This document shows, piece by piece, positions 54,617 to 63,755 of a stretch of 64,000 bases of DNA. Both the position numbers and the translations under genes were made by a program. This DNA comes from Cyanobium sp. N.Huapi 1H5 (GTDB lineage Bacteria > Cyanobacteriota > Cyanobacteriia > PCC-6307 > Cyanobiaceae): the NCBI RefSeq assembly GCF_024345535.1, contig NZ_JAGQBH010000003.1:372001-436000 (forward strand), in the 5' to 3' direction. How positions within the stretch are numbered: the first letter of the stretch is position 1; each line of letters begins with the position of its first letter. The notes below the pieces were generated by a model, which saw nothing but the letters and a program-made list of their open reading frames with translations, ran no database searches and had not been told where the DNA came from.

Positions 54617-56116
54617 ATGCCTACCCCGGCGTCAGAAGACGAAAGTTCTCTTCAACCACGATCCATGATCGATTCAAGTCACCCGCACAAGGTTCGACCG
54701 CCGAGAAGCCTCAGCGAAGCCAGCCTGCTCGAGGCACCGGGGCTGTTAATGCGAAAGGTTCGTGGTCTCTCCTCCCGCACCAGCCTCACCTGGTTCGCCT
54801 GTGTGCCTCTGGCCCTGTTCATCCTTGGCCTGTTCAACCTCTCCGCCCACGCGGCTGACCTGCCCGAGCTCACCCCCGCCTTCCTGATCAACAACCTCTG
54901 GTTGTCGATCGCGGCCTTCCTGGTGATCTTCATGAACGCCGGCTTCGCCATGGTGGAAGCCGGTCTCTGCCGCCAGAAGAACGCCGTCAACATCCTGGCC
55001 AAGAACCTGATCGTCTTCGCCCTGGCGGCCACGGCGTACTGGTTCATCGGCTACAAGATCATGTACAACGCCTCGTGGGTGATCCCCGGCTTCTTCAAGT
55101 TCGGCGGTTTCTTCTTCGACCCCACCGTCACCGCTGAAATGGTGACCGAAGGCAAGCTCGTCCCCAGCGTCGATTTCCTCTTCCAGGTGGCCTTCGCCGG
55201 CACCGCCGCCACGATCGTCTCTGGCCTGGTGGCCGAACGCATCAAGTTCAACGAGTTCGTCATCTTCTCCCTGGTCCTGGTCGGCGTCCTGTACCCGATC
55301 GCCGGCTCCTGGCAGTGGAACGTGGGTGAGGGCTGGCTCAACAAACTCGGCTTCATCGACTTCGCCGGATCCACCGTCGTCCACACCGTCGGCGCCTGGG
55401 CCGGTCTGGTGGGCGCCATGATCCTCGGCCCCCGCATCGGCAAGTACATCGACGGCAAGCCCCAGGCCATCCCGGGCCACAACCTGGCCATCGCCACCCT
55501 CGGCTGCCTGATCCTCTGGCTCGGCTGGTATGGCTTCAACCCCGGCTCGGTCCTGGCGATGAATGAGCTGGTTCCCTACGTGGCCGTCACCACCACCCTG
55601 GGCGCGGCAGGCGGCGGCATCGCCGGCACCCTGTTCTCCCAGATCCACTCCGGCAAACCCGACCTGACGATGACCATCAACGGCATCCTGGCCGGTCTGG
55701 TGGCTGTGACTGCAGGCTGCGACGGATTCCCGATGTGGGCCGCCTGGGTCGTGGGCTTCATCGGCGGCGCCATCGTCGTCTACGCCGTCAGCTTCATTGA
55801 CTCGATCGGCATCGACGATCCCGTGGGTGCCTTCTCGGTCCATGGCATCGGCGGCATCTGGGGCACCCTGGCGGTTGGCCTGTTCAACGCCGACAAGGGT
55901 CTGCTGCTCGGCGGTGGCTTCAGCCAGCTCGGCATCCAGATCCTGGGGTCTTTCGTCTTCTCCATCTTCACGATCGTCACCTCCTGGATCGTCTGGAGCA
56001 TCCTCAGTGCCGTCTCCGGCGGCATCCGCGTCGAGGAGCATGAAGAGGTCCAGGGTCTCGACATCGGCGAGCACGGCATGGAGGCCTACCCCGACTTCGT
56101 GTCCGCCTCCAACTGA
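54617..56116 (+). CDS. amt: Ammonium transporter Amt1
   Basis: The 499-residue protein has 11 transmembrane helices with an N-terminal signal-like segment (about 60-80, LTWFACVPLALFILGLFNLSAHAA), then FLINNLWLSIAAFLVIFMNAGFAMVEAGLCRQKN, FQVAFAGTAATIVSG, the twin-His lines DFAGSTVVHTVGAWAGLVG and GAFSVHGIGGIWGTL. It imports ammonium under nitrogen limitation. Several N-terminal starts are possible (54587, 54596, 54617, 54665); 54617 has GGAG just upstream. No canonical GTAN8TAC NtcA box is visible in the 150 bp upstream. Followed by a strong terminator. Confidence 0.95.
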   Translation: MPTPASEDESSLQPRSMIDSSHPHKVRPPRSLSEASLLEAPGLLMRKVRGLSSRTSLTWFACVPLALFILGLFNLSAHAADLPELTPAFLINNLWLSIAAFLVIFMNAGFAMVEAGLCRQKNAVNILAKNLIVFALAATAYWFIGYKIMYNASWVIPGFFKFGGFFFDPTVTAEMVTEGKLVPSVDFLFQVAFAGTAATIVSGLVAERIKFNEFVIFSLVLVGVLYPIAGSWQWNVGEGWLNKLGFIDFAGSTVVHTVGAWAGLVGAMILGPRIGKYIDGKPQAIPGHNLAIATLGCLILWLGWYGFNPGSVLAMNELVPYVAVTTTLGAAGGGIAGTLFSQIHSGKPDLTMTINGILAGLVAVTAGCDGFPMWAAWVVGFIGGAIVVYAVSFIDSIGIDDPVGAFSVHGIGGIWGTLAVGLFNADKGLLLGGGFSQLGIQILGSFVFSIFTIVTSWIVWSILSAVSGGIRVEEHEEVQGLDIGEHGMEAYPDFVSASN

Positions 56117-56142
56117 GCCCCCGGAGCCGGTTTCCCGTTTCG

Positions 56143-56169
56143 ACCGCGGCTTCGGCCGCGGTTTTTTTT
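56143..56169 (+). terminator. Rho-independent terminator after amt
   Basis: An 8-bp stem ACCGCGGC/GCCGCGGT with a TTCG tetraloop (56143-56150 and 56155-56162), followed by eight T. It ends the amt transcript 26 bp after the stop codon and separates it from ispH. Confidence 0.92.
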
Positions 56170-56221
56170 CGCCCGTCCCACCGCCGACCCCCATAGAGTC
56201 GGCACAACCCGGTACCTGCCT

Positions 56222-57430
56222 GTGGACACCCGTGCCTTCAAGCGCTCCCTGCACCACTCGGATCGCTACAACCGCCGCGGCTTCGGCCTGGGCGACGAGG
56301 TCGCGGGCAGCCTCGAGCAGGCCTACCAGAGCAACCTGATCGCCAGCCTGCGGGAGAACGGCCACGTCCTCCAGCGCGGGCGGCTCAAGATCCGCCTGGC
56401 GGAGGCCTTCGGCTTCTGCTGGGGGGTGGAGCGGGCGGTGGCGATGGCCTACGAAACCCGCCGCCACTACCCCAGCGAGCGGATCTGGATCACCAATGAG
56501 ATCATCCACAACCCCTCGGTGAACGCCCATCTGCGCCAGATGGACGTCCGCTTCATCCCGGTCGACGACGACGTCAAGGACTTCTCCGAGGTGGGCACCG
56601 GGGACGTGGTGATCCTGCCGGCTTTCGGCGCCACGGTGCAGGAGATGCAGCTGCTCAACGAACGGGGCTGCCACATCGTCGACACCACCTGCCCCTGGGT
56701 CTCGAAGGTGTGGAACACCGTCGAGAAGCACAAGAAACACGCCTTCACCTCGATCATCCACGGCAAGGTCAAGCACGAGGAGACCCTGGCCACGAGTTCC
56801 TTCGCCGGCACCTACCTGGTGGTGCTCGACCTGGCCGAGGCCCGCATGGTGAGCGACTTCATCCTTGAGCGGGGCCAGGGGGCCACCGACCGCGAGGCCT
56901 TCATGAGCCATTTCGCCAATGCCTGCTCCCCCGGCTTCGACCCCGACCGGGACCTGGTGCGGGTGGGCGTCGCCAACCAGACCACCATGCTCAAGAGCGA
57001 GACCGAGGAGATTGGCCGCCTGTTCGAGCGCACCATGCTGCAGCGCTTCGGCCCCGCCGAGCTCGACGAGCACTTCCTGGCCTTCAACACCATCTGTGAC
57101 GCCACCCAGGAGCGCCAGGACGCCATGTTCGCCCTGGTGGACGAACCCCTCGACCTGATGGTGGTCATCGGCGGCTACAACTCCTCCAACACCACCCACC
57201 TGCAGGAGATCGCCGTCAGCCGCGGCATCCGCTCCTTCCACATCGACACCCCCGAGCGGATCGGCCCCGGCAACCGCATCGAGCACAAGCCCCTGGGGGG
57301 CGAGCTGGAGACCCTGGAGCCCTTCCTGCCGGAGGGGCCGGTGCGGGTGGGCATCACCTCCGGCGCCTCCACCCCCGACCGGGTCGTGGAAGACGTGATC
57401 GAACGCCTGGTGGGCCTCAGCGAGGAGTGA
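56222..57430 (+). CDS. ispH: 4-hydroxy-3-methylbut-2-enyl diphosphate reductase
   Basis: The 402-residue protein is the final enzyme of the MEP isoprenoid pathway. The three conserved [4Fe-4S] cysteines lie in GFCWGVERA (C66), [10 protein letters not shown] and [38 protein letters not shown] and [17 protein letters not shown] are further signatures. Cyanobacterial IspH is longer at the N-terminus as here. The start is GTG at 56222. Confidence 0.97.
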   Translation: MDTRAFKRSLHHSDRYNRRGFGLGDEVAGSLEQAYQSNLIASLRENGHVLQRGRLKIRLAEAFGFCWGVERAVAMAYETRRHYPSERIWITNEIIHNPSVNAHLRQMDVRFIPVDDDVKDFSEVGTGDVVILPAFGATVQEMQLLNERGCHIVDTTCPWVSKVWNTVEKHKKHAFTSIIHGKVKHEETLATSSFAGTYLVVLDLAEARMVSDFILERGQGATDREAFMSHFANACSPGFDPDRDLVRVGVANQTTMLKSETEEIGRLFERTMLQRFGPAELDEHFLAFNTICDATQERQDAMFALVDEPLDLMVVIGGYNSSNTTHLQEIAVSRGIRSFHIDTPERIGPGNRIEHKPLGGELETLEPFLPEGPVRVGITSGASTPDRVVEDVIERLVGLSEE

Positions 57431-57551
57431 ACCACCACCCGGTGGCTTTACATTCACGAAAGGTTTTCCTCCCCCCAGGGCTGCCCGGGAGATCAGAACC
57501 CCCGTCCTTTCTGGCCGTTCCCCTCTGACCCACCGCACGCCCCAGACCACG

Positions 57552-58229
57552 ATGGCGGCAGGCTCTTCCCTGCAACAGGATCCCGACGACGCCGGGACCA
57601 CCGCGAGCGAGCCCCTGCGCGACAGGCAGGACCCTGCCATCCGCCGCTACGCCAGCGCCTTCGCCGATCTGATGGAGATGCGGGCACCCGCCGCCGTGGT
57701 GGGTGCCTACCTGGACCGCCACGAGGGCTGGTTCCGCCGCTGCGCCGCTCCGATGACGGTGGAACCCATCGGCAGCCAGGGGTATGTGCTGACCCTGGGC
57801 CGCTTCGGCAACTTCGGCTTCGAGGTGGAGCCCACCATCGGCCTCGAACTGCTGCCCCAGGCCGCCGGGGTCTACCGCATCGTCACCGTGCCCCTGCCCC
57901 ACTCCGACGCGGCCCTGCGGGGCCTCTACGACGTCGAATTCGCGGCCTCCCTGCGCCTCGACGAGGCCAGCGGCTCCGAGGTGTCCCACGAGGAGGTGGA
58001 TGGGGTGATGCTCCACACCCTGGTGCGCTGGCAGCTCGACCTGGCCGTGTGGCTGCGGCTGCCCGGCATGCTTTCCCTGCTGCCCGAACACCTGGTCCAG
58101 AGCAGCGGCGATCACCTGCTGCGTCAGATCGTGCGGCAGATCTCCCGCCGCCTCACCTGGAAGGTCCAGGAGGATTTCCACGCCAGCCATGGCATCCCCT
58201 GCCCGCCGCGGCGCCGGGCCCAGTTCTGA
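57552..58229 (+). CDS. DUF1997 family protein
   Basis: The 225-residue protein has the DUF1997 layout (LDRHEGWFRRCAAPMTVEPIGSQGYVLTLGRFGNFGFEVEPTIGLEL split over adjacent strands, VWLRLPGMLSLLPEHLVQSSGDHLLRQIVRQISRRLTWKV), a lipid-binding-like beta-sheet plus helical end. Known in cyanobacteria and plants, where it may act at the thylakoid; unproven here. Its stop codon lies in a hairpin shared with the converging DUF4079 gene. Confidence 0.8.
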   Translation: MAAGSSLQQDPDDAGTTASEPLRDRQDPAIRRYASAFADLMEMRAPAAVVGAYLDRHEGWFRRCAAPMTVEPIGSQGYVLTLGRFGNFGFEVEPTIGLELLPQAAGVYRIVTVPLPHSDAALRGLYDVEFAASLRLDEASGSEVSHEEVDGVMLHTLVRWQLDLAVWLRLPGMLSLLPEHLVQSSGDHLLRQIVRQISRRLTWKVQEDFHASHGIPCPPRRRAQF

Positions 58230-58255
58230 GCCCTCGCCCCCATGGGGCGGTGCTC
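58228..58255. terminator. Shared hairpin over two converging stop codons
   Basis: GAGC...GCTC (58228-58231 with 58252-58255) encloses a GC-rich stem CGCCCC/GGGGCG with loop CAT. The palindrome covers the last bases of both converging genes and could act in both directions. There is no T-run, so intrinsic termination would be weak. Confidence 0.5.
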
Positions 58256-58730
58256 AGGGAGCCGGAGCGGTGAGGATCTTGTTGACGATCTGCATGCCGC
58301 TGACGGCCTGCCACAGGAACAGGGTCATCAGGGTCATGTTGAGGCCCACGTGCACCTTGCGGGCGATCAGGTTGCCGGCCTGCATCAGGGGGGAGAGGGA
58401 GGCCGCCAGGGCGATCAGGGAGAGCATGCCCAACCCCACCAGCAGGTGCGGGCTGACGAACAACTTGCCGTTGTTGATGTAGGTGACGGCCATGCCGCCG
58501 ACGCAGCCCAGCACCATCAGCGCCAGAACGATGCTGCCGAACTGGAAATGGCGCTTGGCGAACTGCCCCTTGATCAGCTCCTTGCGGTCTTCGGCGCTGG
58601 CCGTGCGGGTCTTCTTGGCCTTGATCCCGAGGACCATGGCGTAGCCCGCCAGACCCAGCAGCACCCACATCAGCACGGGGTGGGCGAAGTTGAGGGCGAA
58701 GGCGATCGAAGCGGGAAGGGCGGCGAACAT
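58254..58730 (-). CDS. DUF4079 membrane protein
   Basis: The 158-residue protein has four transmembrane helices, LNFAHPVLMWVLLGLAGYAM, FGSIVLALMVLGCVGGMAVTYI, LLVGLGMLSLIALAASL and VGLNMTLMTLFLWQAVSG, with conserved histidines near the helix ends (AHPVL, RHFQFG, HLLVG, HVGL) that could bind heme b, as in cytochrome b561-like folds. DUF4079 is cyanobacterial and unknown. The ATG at 58730 is preferred over 58748. Confidence 0.8.
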   Translation of the reverse strand: MFAALPASIAFALNFAHPVLMWVLLGLAGYAMVLGIKAKKTRTASAEDRKELIKGQFAKRHFQFGSIVLALMVLGCVGGMAVTYINNGKLFVSPHLLVGLGMLSLIALAASLSPLMQAGNLIARKVHVGLNMTLMTLFLWQAVSGMQIVNKILTAPAP

Positions 58731-58798
58731 GACGCGTTGGAACTCCACCGGGCCAGGGCCGGCTGCGAGTGCACCGAAGTTACAACTTCTCCGTGCCC

Positions 58799-60343
58799 TC
58801 AGTGCAGAAAGTGACGGCGGCCGGTGATCACCATCACCATGTCGTTGGCATTGCAGGCGGCGATCGAATCCGGGTCGCGCTTGCTGCCGCCGGGCTGGAT
58901 CACCGCCCGGATGCCGTGCTCCGCCGCCAGCAGCACCGTGTCATCGAAGGGGAAGAAGCCGTCGCTGGCCAGCACGGCACCACGGGCGGCTTCACCGGCC
59001 GCCTCGAGGGCCAGGCGGGCCGAGCCCACCCGGTTCATCTGACCCGCCCCGACCCCGAGGGTGTGACCATCGCGGGCCACCAGGATGGCGTTGGAGCGCA
59101 CATGGCGCACCACCTGCCAGGCGAAGCACAGATCCCGCCATTCCTGGGCGCTGGGCTGGCGCTCGCTCACCACCTGCCAGGTGTCGGGATCGGCGGGGCC
59201 GTCGTCCGCCTGCTGGGCCAGCACACCCCCCAGCACGCTGCGCAGCTGCAGGGCTCCGGCGGCCCCCGCCACGGCGCCGGGGTCGAGCTCCAGCAGGCGC
59301 AGGTTGGCCTTGGCCGCAAGCCGCTGGCGGGCCTCCTCGGAGAAGGACGGCGCCACGACGCATTCCAGGAACAGCCCCGCCAGGTGCTCGGCGGCGGCCC
59401 GGTCCACCGGGCCGTTGAGGGCGACGATGCCCCCGAAGGCGGAGACCCGATCGGCATCCAGGGCCCGCAGCAGGGCCTCGGCGGTGTCGGCGCCGATGGC
59501 GACGCCGCAGGGGTTGGTGTGCTTGATCACCACCCCCGCCGGCTCGGCACCGGGGCCGTAGCCGAAGGCCGCCACCGTGGTGAGGGCCGCCTCCAGGTCG
59601 ATCAGGTTGTTGTAGCTGAGTTCCTTGCCCTGGAGCTGGCGGGCCGCCCCCCAGCCCACGCCGGCCTCGCCGAACCAGCGGGCGCCCTGGTGGGGGTTCT
59701 CGCCGTAACGGAGCACCTGCCGCAGGGGCAGCTCCAGCCGCAGGGGCTGGCCCGGTTCATCGGAGAGGCGGCCATCGATCCAGGTGGCGATGGCGGCGTC
59801 ATAGGCGGCGGTGTGGGCGAAGGCCGCCAGGGCGAGCCGGCGCCGCAGGTTCCCGTCGACCTGGCCGGCCGCCAGGGCCTCCAGGAAGGCCGGGTACTGG
59901 TCGGGATCGGTGAGCACCGCCACGTCGGCGTGGTTCTTGGCGGCGGCGCGCACCATGGCCGGGCCGCCGATGTCGATGGTCTCGATGGCCGTCTCCCAGC
60001 TCACGGCGGGGTCGGCCACGGTGGCGCGGAAGGGATAGAGGTTGACCACCACAACATCGATGGTGGTGATCCCCTGGGCCTCCAGGTCGGCGCGGTGGGC
60101 GGGATCGTCCCGGCGGGCCAGGATGCCGCCGTGGATGCGGGGATGGAGGGTCTTGACCCGGCCGCCGAGGATCTCCGGAGCCCCGGTGTGCTCCGCCACC
60201 TTCGTGACCGGCAGGCCGGCGGCGGCCAGGGCCGCGGCAGTGCCACCGCTGGAGAGCAGCGCGTAGCCCTGAGCCAGCAACCCCTCCGCCAGCGGCACCA
60301 GGCCCCGCTTGTCGGACACACTCAGAAGGGCCGTGGCAGCCAT
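58799..60343 (-). CDS. purH: Bifunctional AICAR transformylase/IMP cyclohydrolase
   Basis: The 514-residue protein has the IMP cyclohydrolase N-terminal domain (MAATALLSVSDKRGLVPLAE, LSSGGTAAALAAAGLPVTKV, GGRVKTLHPRIHGGILARR, NLYPFRATV) and the AICAR formyltransferase domain (RYGENPHQGARWFG, KHTNPCGVAIG, SFGG-like SAFGGIVALN, ILVARDGHTLGVGAGQMNRV, ASDGFFPFDDTV, VIQPGGSKRDPDSI). It does the last two steps of purine synthesis. Confidence 0.98.
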   Translation of the reverse strand: MAATALLSVSDKRGLVPLAEGLLAQGYALLSSGGTAAALAAAGLPVTKVAEHTGAPEILGGRVKTLHPRIHGGILARRDDPAHRADLEAQGITTIDVVVVNLYPFRATVADPAVSWETAIETIDIGGPAMVRAAAKNHADVAVLTDPDQYPAFLEALAAGQVDGNLRRRLALAAFAHTAAYDAAIATWIDGRLSDEPGQPLRLELPLRQVLRYGENPHQGARWFGEAGVGWGAARQLQGKELSYNNLIDLEAALTTVAAFGYGPGAEPAGVVIKHTNPCGVAIGADTAEALLRALDADRVSAFGGIVALNGPVDRAAAEHLAGLFLECVVAPSFSEEARQRLAAKANLRLLELDPGAVAGAAGALQLRSVLGGVLAQQADDGPADPDTWQVVSERQPSAQEWRDLCFAWQVVRHVRSNAILVARDGHTLGVGAGQMNRVGSARLALEAAGEAARGAVLASDGFFPFDDTVLLAAEHGIRAVIQPGGSKRDPDSIAACNANDMVMVITGRRHFLH

Positions 60344-60399
60344 GACGGCGGAAAGGGCGGAGGAGGAGCCAACCTACGCAGCAACAGCCGAACGTCACC

Positions 60400-61077
60400 G
60401 TGCCCACGGATCCAAGCGCCGAACCGCAGCCGAGCGAAGACGACGCCACCGCCCTGTTCGCCGGCCCGCGCCAGGCCGAGCGCCGGCTGGTATTGCTGCA
60501 CGGATGGGGTGCCGACGCCGATGACCTGCTCGATCTGGGGGCGGTGCTCCTGGACGCCGATCCCGCCGCCATCGGCCTGAGCGTGGTCGCCCTGCGGGCG
60601 CCCCTGCCCCATCCGGCCGGCATGGGCCGCCAGTGGTACGACCTGCAGCAGCCCGAGTGGCCCCAGCTGCCCGAAGCCCGCCGGGCGCTGCGGCGCCGGC
60701 TGCTGGCCCTGGGCGCTTCGGTGCCGCTGGAGCACACCTGTCTGCTGGGCTTCTCCCAGGGGGCGGCCATGGCCATCGATGTGGCCACGGGCGGCGGCCC
60801 GGACGCCACCGAGTCCCTGCCACTGGCGGGGCTGGTGGCCTGCAGCGGCTACCCCCATCCCGACTGGCAGCCCCGGACGCCACGCACGAAGTTCCTGCTC
60901 ACCCATGGGGAGCAGGATCCGGTGGTGCCGTTTGCGGCCAGTGCGGCGCTGGAACGATCGCTCGCGGAAGCCGGTGGGTCGGTGCGGCGGATCGCCTTCC
61001 CAGGCGGCCACAGCATCGATCCCGAGCTGATCGCCCCGGTGCGGGAGTTCCTGGTCAGGGGCTGGGAAGCACGCTGA
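60400..61077 (+). CDS. Carboxylesterase/phospholipase-like alpha/beta hydrolase
   Basis: The 225-residue protein has the LHGWGADADDLLDLG oxyanion region, the nucleophile elbow GFSQGAAMA, THGEQDPVVPF (acid) and GGHSID (histidine). It belongs to the esterase family including acyl-protein thioesterases and short-chain carboxylesterases. It is divergent from purH with 56 bp between starts. Confidence 0.9.
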   Translation: MPTDPSAEPQPSEDDATALFAGPRQAERRLVLLHGWGADADDLLDLGAVLLDADPAAIGLSVVALRAPLPHPAGMGRQWYDLQQPEWPQLPEARRALRRRLLALGASVPLEHTCLLGFSQGAAMAIDVATGGGPDATESLPLAGLVACSGYPHPDWQPRTPRTKFLLTHGEQDPVVPFAASAALERSLAEAGGSVRRIAFPGGHSIDPELIAPVREFLVRGWEAR

Positions 61078-61098
61078 CCAGGAACCGCGAAGCGGGAA

Positions 61099-61470
61099 TC
61101 AGACGAAGGCGTACTCGTACTCCTCCATCTCCTCCCAGTCGTCGGAGGCGAGGGCTTCGAGGCCCTCGAAAAGCACCTCTTCGCCGATGCTGTCGACGAT
61201 CAGCCGCAGGGACGGGAACAGGAAGTGGTTCTCTTCGGCGTACTGGGCGCTGAACAGGCCCTTCTCCCCCCAGAAGAAGCGGTCGGTGGTGTGCTCGTTG
61301 CGGCGCACGTTGAGGATCGCCGGAGCCGTCAGCTCCGTTTCGGCGATGTAGCGGCGCGCCGCCGTCACCGGTTTGTGGGAGCCGGTTTCGAGGTTGAAGG
61401 TCGGGACATGGGCGAGGACCCGCTGGCCTGCGAGACGACGGCGACTGATCCGCTTGCGCTTCTTGGACAT
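61099..61470 (-). CDS. DUF3155 family protein
   Basis: The 123-residue protein begins MSKKRKRISRRRLAGQRVLA and has HKPVTAARRYI, LTAPAILNVRRNEHTTDRFFWGEKGLFSAQYAEEN and the acidic end DWEEMEEYEYAFV. It is cyanobacterial and unknown, sometimes seen near light-regulated genes. The ATG at 61468-61470 is chosen. Confidence 0.85.
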   Translation of the reverse strand: MSKKRKRISRRRLAGQRVLAHVPTFNLETGSHKPVTAARRYIAETELTAPAILNVRRNEHTTDRFFWGEKGLFSAQYAEENHFLFPSLRLIVDSIGEEVLFEGLEALASDDWEEMEEYEYAFV

Positions 61471-61872
61471 GGCATGGATCCCGGTGAAGGGAGACCGAAA
61501 GGTGGAGTTGGGGGGGGCTGCAGACGTGCGATAGCGGCCGGAGCCGGCGACGAACGGCAGGGAGGACCGACCACCCAGAGGTGGCGGGTCCACGTCCATA
61601 CGACTGTCGACCTGGGGCTGGTCGGAGAGAATCACCGTCGGTAACGCCGGCCGGCTCCCGGAGGAGGTCATGGCCGGGACAGAGGCGGTGCGCAGCTGCC
61701 TCTGCTGTAGCCTTGGTTGCGGGCAAAGCGCAACGCTGGCCGTTACGACTGCAACTTTCCGCCCGTCCGAGGACTGCGAAGTAGTGGTCGTTACCAAGAT
61801 CTTAAAACTTTTTTTGCGTTTCGACACGCCTCTCCCGAAAATTTCCCGGACGGATCCGGTCCGCGGCTGGTG
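61471..61872. other. Divergent intergenic region between DUF3155 and the histidine kinase gene
   Basis: About 400 bp with no convincing gene. It has an AT-rich part (about 61786-61830, with AAAACTTTTTTT) that may be a promoter for the kinase, and GTTAC-like elements (61743, 61788) not spaced as an HLR1 light-response motif. A frame entering the kinase from 61717 has no protein-like start. Confidence 0.45.
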
Positions 61873-62997
61873 ATGCCTGTCTCGCAACGGTTTCTGGCCC
61901 TGGTGGGGTTCCAGCTGGGCCAGTTCGTCGACTGTCCTGAGGTCCGGTCCCTGGTGGTCTACGTCACCCATCAGGGGGAAACGGGCCAGCCCAGCCTGCT
62001 GCCGGTCGGCCACTGGCCCCCGGACGAGCGGGCCCTGCCGGCGGTGGACAGCGTCAGCCGGCTGCGGGTGCCGGCGGAGCAGCGGCGCTGGCTGCCCCTG
62101 CGGGACGGCCAGCGCCTGCTCGGTGCCCTGCAGGTGGAGGCCGCCCGCAACCCCTGGCCGGAACCCCTCGCCCAGCGGCTCCAGGCCGTGGCCCTGGCCC
62201 TCACCGAAGCCCTGCGGCTGGATCTGGAGGGCGGGGAGCTGCGGCAGCGGCTCTCGGAGCGGGAGGAGCAGCTGGGCCTGCTGCTGCACCAGCTGCGCAA
62301 CCCGCTCACGGCCCTGCGCACCTTCGGGCAGCTGCTGCTGAGGCGCCTCGGCCCCGACCACAACGACCGCTCCCTGGTGCAGGGCCTGCTGGCCGAGGAG
62401 CGCCAGATCAACCGTTATGTGGAGGCGATCAGCGCCCTGGTCCACCCGGAGGGGCGTCTCGCCGCCCCCCCCTCCCCCCAGCCCCTGCTGCTGCCGCCCC
62501 TGCTGAGCGGACCCGAGGGCCAGCCCCTGGCCGGGCTGCTCGAACCGCTGCTGCAGCGGGCGGCCGCCACCGCGACCCTGCAGGGGCGGGACTGGCACGG
62601 CCCCCGGACCCTGCCGGACTGGAGCGGCGACAGCGGATCGGTGGCGGAGATCCTGGCCAACCTGCTGGAGAACGCCTTCCGCTACAGCGCCCCGGGCGCC
62701 GCCTTGGGCCTGCACTGGGCCACCGACGCCGGCGAGCTTCACCTCACGGTCTGGGACGGCGGGCCGGCCATCGCCGCCGCCGAACGGGAAGCGATCTTCG
62801 GGCGGGGGGTGCGGGGAACCCGGGGCCAGGAGCTGCCCGGCACCGGCCTGGGGCTGGCCCTTGGCCGCGATCTGGCCCGCAGCCTGGGCGGCGAGCTGGC
62901 GCTGGTGGTGCCGCCCCGGACCGTGGCCGAGTCCCTGCCTGGGGAGGGCAACGCCTTCCGGCTCAGCCTGCCCAGGCCGTCAGCACCGCAGCGATGA
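61873..62997 (+). CDS. Soluble sensor histidine kinase
   Basis: The 374-residue protein has an N-terminal sensing part (about 1-120, GAF-like in length) without a transmembrane helix, an H box with H139 in LLLHQLRNPLTALRTFGQLLLRRL, the N box LANLLENAFRYS, the G1 box DGGPAIAAAE and G2 GTGLGLALGRDL. So it is cytoplasmic and autophosphorylates. No response regulator is adjacent. The 3' end overlaps the converging cobS by 35 bp. The ATG at 61873 is preferred. Confidence 0.92.
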   Translation: MPVSQRFLALVGFQLGQFVDCPEVRSLVVYVTHQGETGQPSLLPVGHWPPDERALPAVDSVSRLRVPAEQRRWLPLRDGQRLLGALQVEAARNPWPEPLAQRLQAVALALTEALRLDLEGGELRQRLSEREEQLGLLLHQLRNPLTALRTFGQLLLRRLGPDHNDRSLVQGLLAEERQINRYVEAISALVHPEGRLAAPPSPQPLLLPPLLSGPEGQPLAGLLEPLLQRAAATATLQGRDWHGPRTLPDWSGDSGSVAEILANLLENAFRYSAPGAALGLHWATDAGELHLTVWDGGPAIAAAEREAIFGRGVRGTRGQELPGTGLGLALGRDLARSLGGELALVVPPRTVAESLPGEGNAFRLSLPRPSAPQR

Positions 62998-63733
62998 GCA
63001 GCAGGCCCAGCGATTCGCTCCACTCCACGCAGGCGCCGTAACTGTCGCCGCTGTGGCCGCCGAGGCGGCGGCCCAGGACCACCGGAACCAGCAGGGCCGG
63101 CAGCAGGGCCAGCGCGCCGATGGGCACGGGCCAGGTGGCCAGGCCCGGCCAGGGCAGCAGCAGCAAGGGCGGCAGCAGCAGCAGGGCGGGCCGCAGCTCC
63201 GCCGCCAGGCCGGCTCCATGGGCGCGATGGAAGGCGGCGCTGCCGCCGGGCCGCAGGTACGGGAACCAGGCCATGGCGGGCAGGGGCGCCACCCGGCCGC
63301 AGACCGCGGCCCAGACCAGTGCCACCGGCGCCGCCGGCCCCAGCATCGCCAGGCCCCCGGCCCGCAGCAGCAGCACCAGCACCAGGGCCTGCACGCCGCT
63401 CGCCCCCACCCGGCTGTCGGCCATCGCCTCCAGGCAGCGGTCCCCCGCCGCCAGGCCATCGGCGCTGTCCATGACGCCATCCATGTGCAGGCCACCGCTC
63501 AGCCACAGGCCGAGCGCCAGCACCAGCGCCACCTGGGCCACCAGCGGCACCCGCCCCTCCAGGGCCCACCAGAGCAGCCCCTGCAGCACACCGAGAACGG
63601 CACCGATCCAGGGGGCGAAGCGGGCGATCCGCTCGAAGCGGGGCGCCGGCGCCGGCCAGGCCGGCAGCACCGAATAGAAGATCCAGGCCCCGGCGAGATC
63701 CCGCAGCCACGGTGGAGCGCTCAGGCGGGGCAT
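62963..63733 (-). CDS. cobS: Adenosylcobinamide-GDP ribazoletransferase (cobalamin synthase)
   Basis: The 256-residue membrane protein has about seven helices and the CobS motif [18 protein letters not shown] with its acidic cluster, plus [16 protein letters not shown] near the end. It joins the lower ligand to the corrin ring in pseudocobalamin/cobalamin synthesis. The start lies close to the tgt 5' end on the other strand. Confidence 0.95.
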   Translation of the reverse strand: MPRLSAPPWLRDLAGAWIFYSVLPAWPAPAPRFERIARFAPWIGAVLGVLQGLLWWALEGRVPLVAQVALVLALGLWLSGGLHMDGVMDSADGLAAGDRCLEAMADSRVGASGVQALVLVLLLRAGGLAMLGPAAPVALVWAAVCGRVAPLPAMAWFPYLRPGGSAAFHRAHGAGLAAELRPALLLLPPLLLLPWPGLATWPVPIGALALLPALLVPVVLGRRLGGHSGDSYGACVEWSESLGLLLIAAVLTAWAG

Positions 63734-63755
63734 GGGCAGGGCGTTGGAGGCGGCG

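Noticed and set aside
54746-57640. A 964-codon open frame antisense to amt and ispH
   Set aside because: Shadow of two well-supported genes in GC-rich DNA; its product is low in complexity and has no motifs.
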